NCBI RefSeq assembly: GCF_009696605.1 | Contig: NZ_VULR01000020.1 | Location: 1-35,692, forward strand | DNA from: Anaerosalibacter bizertensis | GTDB taxonomy: Bacteria; Bacillota; Clostridia; Tissierellales; Sporanaerobacteraceae | Length of the DNA: 35,692 nt | Reading direction: 5' to 3' | In this document: in pieces, positions 32,758-35,692 of the stretch | Numbering within the stretch: position 1 is the first letter of the stretch | Layout: every line of letters starts with the position of its first letter | The notes under the pieces: model-generated | What the model was told of the DNA's origin: nothing | The model's input: only the letters and a program-made list of their open reading frames with translations | The model's database searches: none | Program-made: the position numbers and the translations under genes

Positions 32758-32854
32758 GTTACCAAAATTAAAACATGGGTTACCAAAATTAAAATAAAAT
32801 TATAATAAACAGTTGACAAGTTACCAAATGTTTATTATAATTGTGTTACCGAAT
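32758..32854. promoter_or_regulatory. Operator array of GTTACC repeats
   Basis: Four same-orientation copies of GTTACC(A/G)AA lie at 32758, 32779, 32820 and 32845 in the divergent control region, with a fifth at 33087 inside the end of the cro-like gene. Copies 1-2 cover the leftward promoter, copy 3 lies in the spacer of the rightward promoter and copy 4 just after its start. Copy 4 extends to an imperfect palindrome, GTTACCGAATGGATAAC. These are likely CI/Cro sites. Confidence 0.7.
32813..32841 (+). promoter_or_regulatory. Rightward early promoter, exact consensus
   Basis: -35 TTGACA (32813-32818), a 17-nt spacer and -10 TATAAT (32836-32841). The operator copy at 32820 sits in the spacer, so repressor binding would block RNA polymerase. 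Confidence 0.85.
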
Positions 32855-32879
32855 GGATAACAGGAGGTGAAGAAATAAA

Positions 32880-33110
32880 GTGAGATTAAGGAACCCTAAC
32901 TTAAAACTAAAAGCTTTAAGAATTGAACATGAAATCAAACAAAGTGATTTAGCTGATATGATTGGTATAGGTAAGACTACTTACAATAGAAAAGAAAATG
33001 GTTTTAACGAATTCACAGAAAATGAAATAAAAATAATATGTGAAATTTTCAATAAAGAACCAAGTGAAATTTTTTTTAACAATAAAGTTACCAAACGTAT
33101 AAAACCATAA
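32880..33110 (+). CDS. Cro-like XRE-family regulator
   Basis: The protein has 76 aa, GTG start at 32880, 8 nt after AGGAGGTGA. The helix-turn-helix is IKQSDLADMIGIGKTTYNRKENGFNEFTENEIKIICEIFNKEPSEIFF (about 19-66), followed by a short basic tail. As the first gene of the rightward operon facing the repressor, it is probably the lytic-side Cro or an early regulator. An extra GTTACC site lies in its 3' end. Confidence 0.85.
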   Translation: MRLRNPNLKLKALRIEHEIKQSDLADMIGIGKTTYNRKENGFNEFTENEIKIICEIFNKEPSEIFFNNKVTKRIKP

Positions 33111-33137
33111 AAACAAAATAAAGGGGGACAAAAGACA

Positions 33138-33875
33138 ATGGATAACAAACTACAGATTTTCAAGAATGATGAGTTTGGAAAAATAAGAGGAAAAGAAATA
33201 GATAATAAACCGTATGTAGTTTTAAGAGATGTTTGTAAGGTTTTAGGACTTAATAATGTTTCACAGGTAAAAACAAGACTTAATAAGGATGGGGTCATTA
33301 CTAATGAGGTCATAGATAGCCTAGGAAGAAGACAAAAAGCTAGTTTTATTGATGAGAGTAATTTATACAAGGTAATTTTTCAATCTAGAAAGCCAGAAGC
33401 AGAAAAATTTACAGATTGGGTTACATCAGAAGTATTACCATCAATCAGAAAAACAGGCAGTTACTTAGCAAGAACAAATAATTCATTACAGGCAATCAAA
33501 TTAGTAAATGAACAAGTTGGGGCTTTACTTGGAACTGTGGAACAAATAGATGAAAGAGTGGACTATCTAGAGGATAATATGACAGTAGATTTTGGGCAAC
33601 AACGAAGGTTACAAAATAAAGCAAAGTCAAAAGCTTTAGAAAGTTTGGGCGGTATAGAAAGTCATGCTTATAAAGATAAAAGTATAAGGTCTAAGGTATT
33701 TAGTGGCATTTGGAGAGATTACAAAGATTATTTCATGATAGGGAGTTATAGGGATACTTTAAAAAAAGAATTTGATAAAGGCATAGAATTCTTAGATAAC
33801 TGGCAGCCACAAGGCAAGCTTTTAAGAGAAATAGAGGAAATGAATAAACAATTAAATTTAGAAAAGGTGATGTAG
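33138..33875 (+). CDS. Phage antirepressor with BRO-N and ORF6C domains
   Basis: The protein has 245 aa with AAGGGGGACA before the ATG. The BRO-N domain is about 1-110 (FKNDEFGKIRGKEIDNKPYVVLRDVCKVLGLNN ... SNLYKVIFQSRKPEAEKFTDWVTSEVLPSIRKTGSY). A coiled linker with QVGALLGTVEQIDERVDYLED follows, then an ORF6C-like end (HAYKDKSIRSKVFSGIWRDYKDYFMIGSYRDTL ... FLDNWQP). Such proteins counteract phage repressors and favour induction. It is the second gene of the early operon. Confidence 0.92.
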   Translation: MDNKLQIFKNDEFGKIRGKEIDNKPYVVLRDVCKVLGLNNVSQVKTRLNKDGVITNEVIDSLGRRQKASFIDESNLYKVIFQSRKPEAEKFTDWVTSEVLPSIRKTGSYLARTNNSLQAIKLVNEQVGALLGTVEQIDERVDYLEDNMTVDFGQQRRLQNKAKSKALESLGGIESHAYKDKSIRSKVFSGIWRDYKDYFMIGSYRDTLKKEFDKGIEFLDNWQPQGKLLREIEEMNKQLNLEKVM

Positions 33876-33887
33876 GGGGCGAGAAAG

Positions 33888-34064
33888 ATGGACTTGGAAA
33901 AGAGAGTAGCTGCTCTTGAAGGCCAAATTCAAGAACAGCGTAAAACAATACGATTCATATGGATTTCATTAATGTTGATAAGTCTTACAATAATCACTTT
34001 ATCTACAAGGTTTAATAAACTAATAAACATACTAGATGAAGTTATTCGTCGAGTTGCTTCTTGA
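33888..34064 (+). CDS. 58-aa coiled-coil/single-helix membrane protein
   Basis: ATG 33888 lies behind AGGGGGCGAGAAAG. The N-terminal heptad-like DLEKRVAALEGQIQEQRKTIR is followed by a membrane helix (about 22-39, FIWISLMLISLTIITLST) and a basic tail. The design resembles small XhlA-like or phage membrane accessory proteins, but no family is certain. Its 3' end overlaps the convergent gene at 34042-34683 by 23 bp. Confidence 0.6.
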   Translation: MDLEKRVAALEGQIQEQRKTIRFIWISLMLISLTIITLSTRFNKLINILDEVIRRVAS

Positions 34065-34683
34065 GAATGTTTAGTTCCTCAATTTCAATCTCAATTAATT
34101 GTTGTACAGAATCCTCTAGATTTGTTAGTTGTTTATTAGGCATTTGGGCTTGTATAAACATTATAACTGTAATTATAAAAGTAATTATAGTCATAATTTG
34201 TTCCCAGGTTAGTTGAGACTTTTGTCTAGATATTTCAATAGCAGTTTCTCTTGATTCGCTTATTTCTTCTGGATAGTCATAAAAATCAAATTTATTAATA
34301 GTTTCAGAAGAAATTTGGGTAATGGCTTTTGAACTTTCATCAGAGACGCTTTTTACCATTAACTTAGGGTCAATATCCATAATATCAATTAAAATATCTT
34401 GCTGAGCCTGAATAGATTTCAAAATATTATCACTAAATACTTGTATCATATCGTTATATTTTTCGAAAATTGAATATATAGGTTCAAACATTTTTGAGAT
34501 GTTTTTTTGAATATTTATAATGGGAACCAATGTTTCTGCCATTCTATCTTGGAAGTTAATAAATGGTTTAAAAGCTTGTTCCATTTGATTTTGTGCAATG
34601 GTTATTGGAATAAGGGTTTCTTCTAGTTGTTTACCAATTTGGTTTATAAGCTCGGAGTATTCTCTGAAATTAATAAGACTCAC
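34042..34683 (-). CDS. Unknown coiled, C-terminally membrane-anchored protein (moron-like)
   Basis: The protein has 213 aa and I do not recognise its family. Residues about 1-105 form amphipathic helices with a repeated theme (ETLIPITIAQNQMEQAFKPF, then ETLVPIINIQKNISKMFEPI, then IFEKYNDMIQ). A middle part is rich in Ser/Glu (KSVSDESSKAI ... EEISESRETAIEISRQ). One membrane helix lies near the C-terminus (about 159-178, WEQIMTIITFIITVIMFIQA), followed by an acidic coiled tail. GTG 34683 lies in an AAAGGGGGTGA site, so the real start may be further inside (the ATT at 34674 is in frame). It is on the minus strand within a plus-strand operon and has its own promoter, the mark of an independently expressed cargo gene. 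Confidence 0.6.
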   Translation of the reverse strand: MSLINFREYSELINQIGKQLEETLIPITIAQNQMEQAFKPFINFQDRMAETLVPIINIQKNISKMFEPIYSIFEKYNDMIQVFSDNILKSIQAQQDILIDIMDIDPKLMVKSVSDESSKAITQISSETINKFDFYDYPEEISESRETAIEISRQKSQLTWEQIMTIITFIITVIMFIQAQMPNKQLTNLEDSVQQLIEIEIEELNILKKQLDE

Positions 34684-34697
34684 CCCCTTTCAAGAAA

Positions 34698-34726
34698 ATT
34701 TTACCACATTAGACAAAGGGGGACAA
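34698..34726 (-). promoter_or_regulatory. Promoter of the minus-strand cargo gene
   Basis: On the minus strand, -35 TTGTCC (complement of 34721-34726), a 17-nt spacer and -10 TAAAAT (complement of 34698-34703), 15 nt before the GTG. Confidence 0.5.
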
Positions 34727-34747
34727 ATGTAAAAAGGAGGTCTAAAA

Positions 34748-35077
34748 ATGTCACTTGAAAAATCAATTGAAAGCTTACAGAAAACAATGATGGATCTTAT
34801 AGAAGTAGTTAAGTCTATAGATACATCAAACGAAGTTAAAAGGACTACATTTACTACAGATGAAGCAGCAGATTATGTAGGAGTTGGCAGAGAGGTACTT
34901 CTACAGGCTGCAAAAGATGGAGAAGTAAAACACTTTAGAAATGGTACAAGATATCTATTCAGAAAGAAAGCTTTAGATGAGTGGATAACAATAAAAGAAG
35001 AGGAATCAATTATCTATAGGGATGAAAAGAATTATATGGATTATTTACAAAATGAATTAAGAAAGGAGGCCAAATAG
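34748..35077 (+). CDS. Excisionase-family HTH protein
   Basis: The protein has 109 aa with AAAAGGAGGTC before the ATG. An N-terminal coiled segment (about 1-30) is followed by a winged-helix excisionase/MerR-like domain (FTTDEAADYVGVGREVLLQAAKDGEVKHFRNGTRYLFRKKALDEWI, about 35-79) and a helical tail. The domain is that of Xis-type or HTH_17 proteins. A role in directing integrase toward excision, or in early regulation, is likely. It is part of the rightward early operon. Confidence 0.8.
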   Translation: MSLEKSIESLQKTMMDLIEVVKSIDTSNEVKRTTFTTDEAADYVGVGREVLLQAAKDGEVKHFRNGTRYLFRKKALDEWITIKEEESIIYRDEKNYMDYLQNELRKEAK

Positions 35078-35308
35078 ATGGACAAGATTTCAATTAGTCT
35101 AACTAAGAAAGAGCTGGACATATTAAATAGAGCATTGACAGGTTATGAAAAAGAGCTAAATGAAGTTTTAGAAGTAGAGCCAATTTCAAGTTTGTTGACT
35201 AAAGAAGATGCAGAAAGAAGATTGCAAGAAGCATTTGACTTAAATGAAAGGCTTAGAAATGAGAAGTGGGAAAAGTTTTGCTGGAAAAGGAGGAGAGAAA
35301 GTGAATAG
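35078..35308 (+). CDS. 76-aa phage-type hypothetical protein
   Basis: ATG 35078 immediately follows the upstream stop, with AAGGAGGCC before it. The protein is helical and charged: SISLTKKELDILNRALTGYEKELNEVLE ... EDAERRLQEAFDLNERLRNEKWEKF. It resembles the small early-region proteins of Firmicute phages and has no assignable function. Its end overlaps the next small gene by 8 nt. Confidence 0.65.
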   Translation: MDKISISLTKKELDILNRALTGYEKELNEVLEVEPISSLLTKEDAERRLQEAFDLNERLRNEKWEKFCWKRRRESE

Positions 35309-35405
35309 CTTTGTATTAAGTCCATGGAGTCCAGCATTAGGTTTTATTTTAGGAATTTTTTATTTAATACTTTTAGCTATAGATATGTATAGGGAAAATG
35401 ATTAG
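35301..35405 (+). CDS. 34-aa single-pass membrane mini-protein
   Basis: GTG 35301 lies behind AAGGAGGAG. The product MNSFVLSPWSPALGFILGIF continues through a hydrophobic helix to DMYREND. It overlaps the preceding gene and is followed by another AGGAGGT start, which supports it as a translated member of the operon despite its size. Confidence 0.5.
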   Translation: MNSFVLSPWSPALGFILGIFYLILLAIDMYREND

Positions 35406-35416
35406 GAGGTGGACAA

Positions 35417-35593
35417 GTGTCAAAGAGAGATAGAGCTAAAAAAGCAAATGCTAGAAAGGGACAGATTAGAGCTAAAAGAGAAACAGAAAAAATGATTAAA
35501 AGAATAAAAAAGACCAGTTCAGATGGCAGTCTGAAAAGGTCAATTAAAGAAAACTTATTATTAACTTATTATAACATATCCGGAGGGATTTAA
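35417..35593 (+). CDS. 58-aa basic phage hypothetical protein
   Basis: GTG 35417 lies behind AGGAGGTGG. The product is strongly basic in its first half (MSKRDRAKKANARKGQIRAK ... RIKKTSSDGSLKRS), which suggests nucleic-acid contact. No family is recognised. Confidence 0.5.
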   Translation: MSKRDRAKKANARKGQIRAKRETEKMIKRIKKTSSDGSLKRSIKENLLLTYYNISGGI

Positions 35594-35596
35594 ACA

Positions 35597-35692
35597 ATGC
35601 GTAGACATAGAAGTTTTAAATTAAAGTGGTCTAGATACTATCAATTTTTAATAGAAGGTCAAATATTTTATTTAAAACTTAAGGCTTATACG
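35597..35692 (+). CDS. Start of a phage hypothetical gene, cut by window end
   Basis: ATG 35597 lies behind CGGAGGG (35581-35587). The frame is open to the last base, giving 32 codons: MRRHRSFKLKWSRYYQFLIE and on. Basic N-terminus; function not recognisable. Confidence 0.5.
   Translation, partial: MRRHRSFKLKWSRYYQFLIEGQIFYLKLKAYT

Larger units (their letters stand above)
28810..35692. mobile_element. Left end of a temperate-phage-like integrated element
   Basis: From the 3' end of tRNA-Arg(TCG) to the window end the gene order is integrase, [ncRNA candidate], SIR2 protein, ImmA, CI-like repressor, control region, Cro-like, antirepressor, small genes, excisionase-like, small genes. This is the standard lysogeny and early-regulation module of a Firmicute prophage. 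No replication, packaging or structural gene is within view, so it could be a satellite or ICE-like element. attR must lie outside the window. The left boundary within the tRNA is approximate. Confidence 0.85.

Noticed and set aside
1-35692. CRISPR array
   Set aside because: No set of regularly spaced identical repeats was seen. The only repeats are the GTTACC operators, the GGGGACA pair and the short in-gene duplication.

Overview
The window looks like chromosomal DNA of a low-GC, anaerobic, endospore-forming Firmicute of the class Clostridia, possibly Tissierellales-like. The evidence is the AT-rich base composition with AGA/ATA-rich codon use, strong AGGAGG ribosome binding sites, GerM-type and SASP-like spore genes, a 4-Cys clostridial mini-protein, gatCAB, and many oligopeptide-uptake and protease genes. 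The assignment to an order is an inference. No rRNA or species-level marker is present.

Layout. 1-650: the 5' end of an IS3-family transposase gene, abutting an N-terminally truncated ABC-2-type permease. 970-3540: a loose group of membrane genes (a DUF3592-like protein, an M50 protease with a one-helix mini-protein, a two-helix mini-protein) and a 47-aa SASP-like ORF. 3611-10285: pcrA carrying a 361-residue intein, then ligA and an APC amino-acid permease. 10368-13564: gatCAB, the tRNA-dependent amidotransferase. 13852-19781: oppBCDF-oppA oligopeptide uptake, with a candidate CodY box upstream. 19816-21681: a 4-Cys mini-protein (minus strand), an unknown protein with possible ADP-ribosyltransferase-fold hallmarks, and a HypE/AIR-synthase-like protein. 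21884-25489: a UPF0316 membrane protein, GerM, RNase PH, an XTP/dITP pyrophosphatase and an MJ0936/YfcE-type phosphoesterase. 25498-26149: a tRNA operon (decayed Gly copy, Gly, Arg, His, Lys, Leu) behind a perfect consensus promoter. 26181-28698: a YkuE-like phosphoesterase, a secreted subtilisin and a 2[4Fe-4S] ferredoxin.

From tRNA-Arg(UCG) at 28752 to the window end lies the left end of a temperate-phage-like element. It holds a tyrosine integrase beside the tRNA, a leftward lysogeny operon (CI-like repressor, ImmA-type protease, SIR2-domain protein), a control region with repeated GTTACC operators and a consensus rightward promoter, and a rightward early operon (Cro-like, BRO-N/ORF6C antirepressor, small proteins, excisionase-like). 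An oppositely oriented membrane-protein gene with its own promoter interrupts the early operon. A previously unannotated small-RNA-like locus (promoter, two nested stems, U-rich end) sits between the integrase and the SIR2 gene.

How the genes work together. The core region supplies DNA repair and replication (PcrA, LigA), Gln-tRNA/Asn-tRNA formation, peptide import, RNA and nucleotide hygiene (RNase PH, RdgB) and tRNAs. The right end is accessory. Its most interesting content is the SIR2 gene, tightly coupled to immA behind the repressor, so it is predicted to be expressed in the lysogen as a superinfection-defence effector. The other main points of interest are the intein with an apparently GIY-YIG-like rather than LAGLIDADG insert, the candidate ncRNA, and the decayed tRNA copies behind the tRNA promoter.
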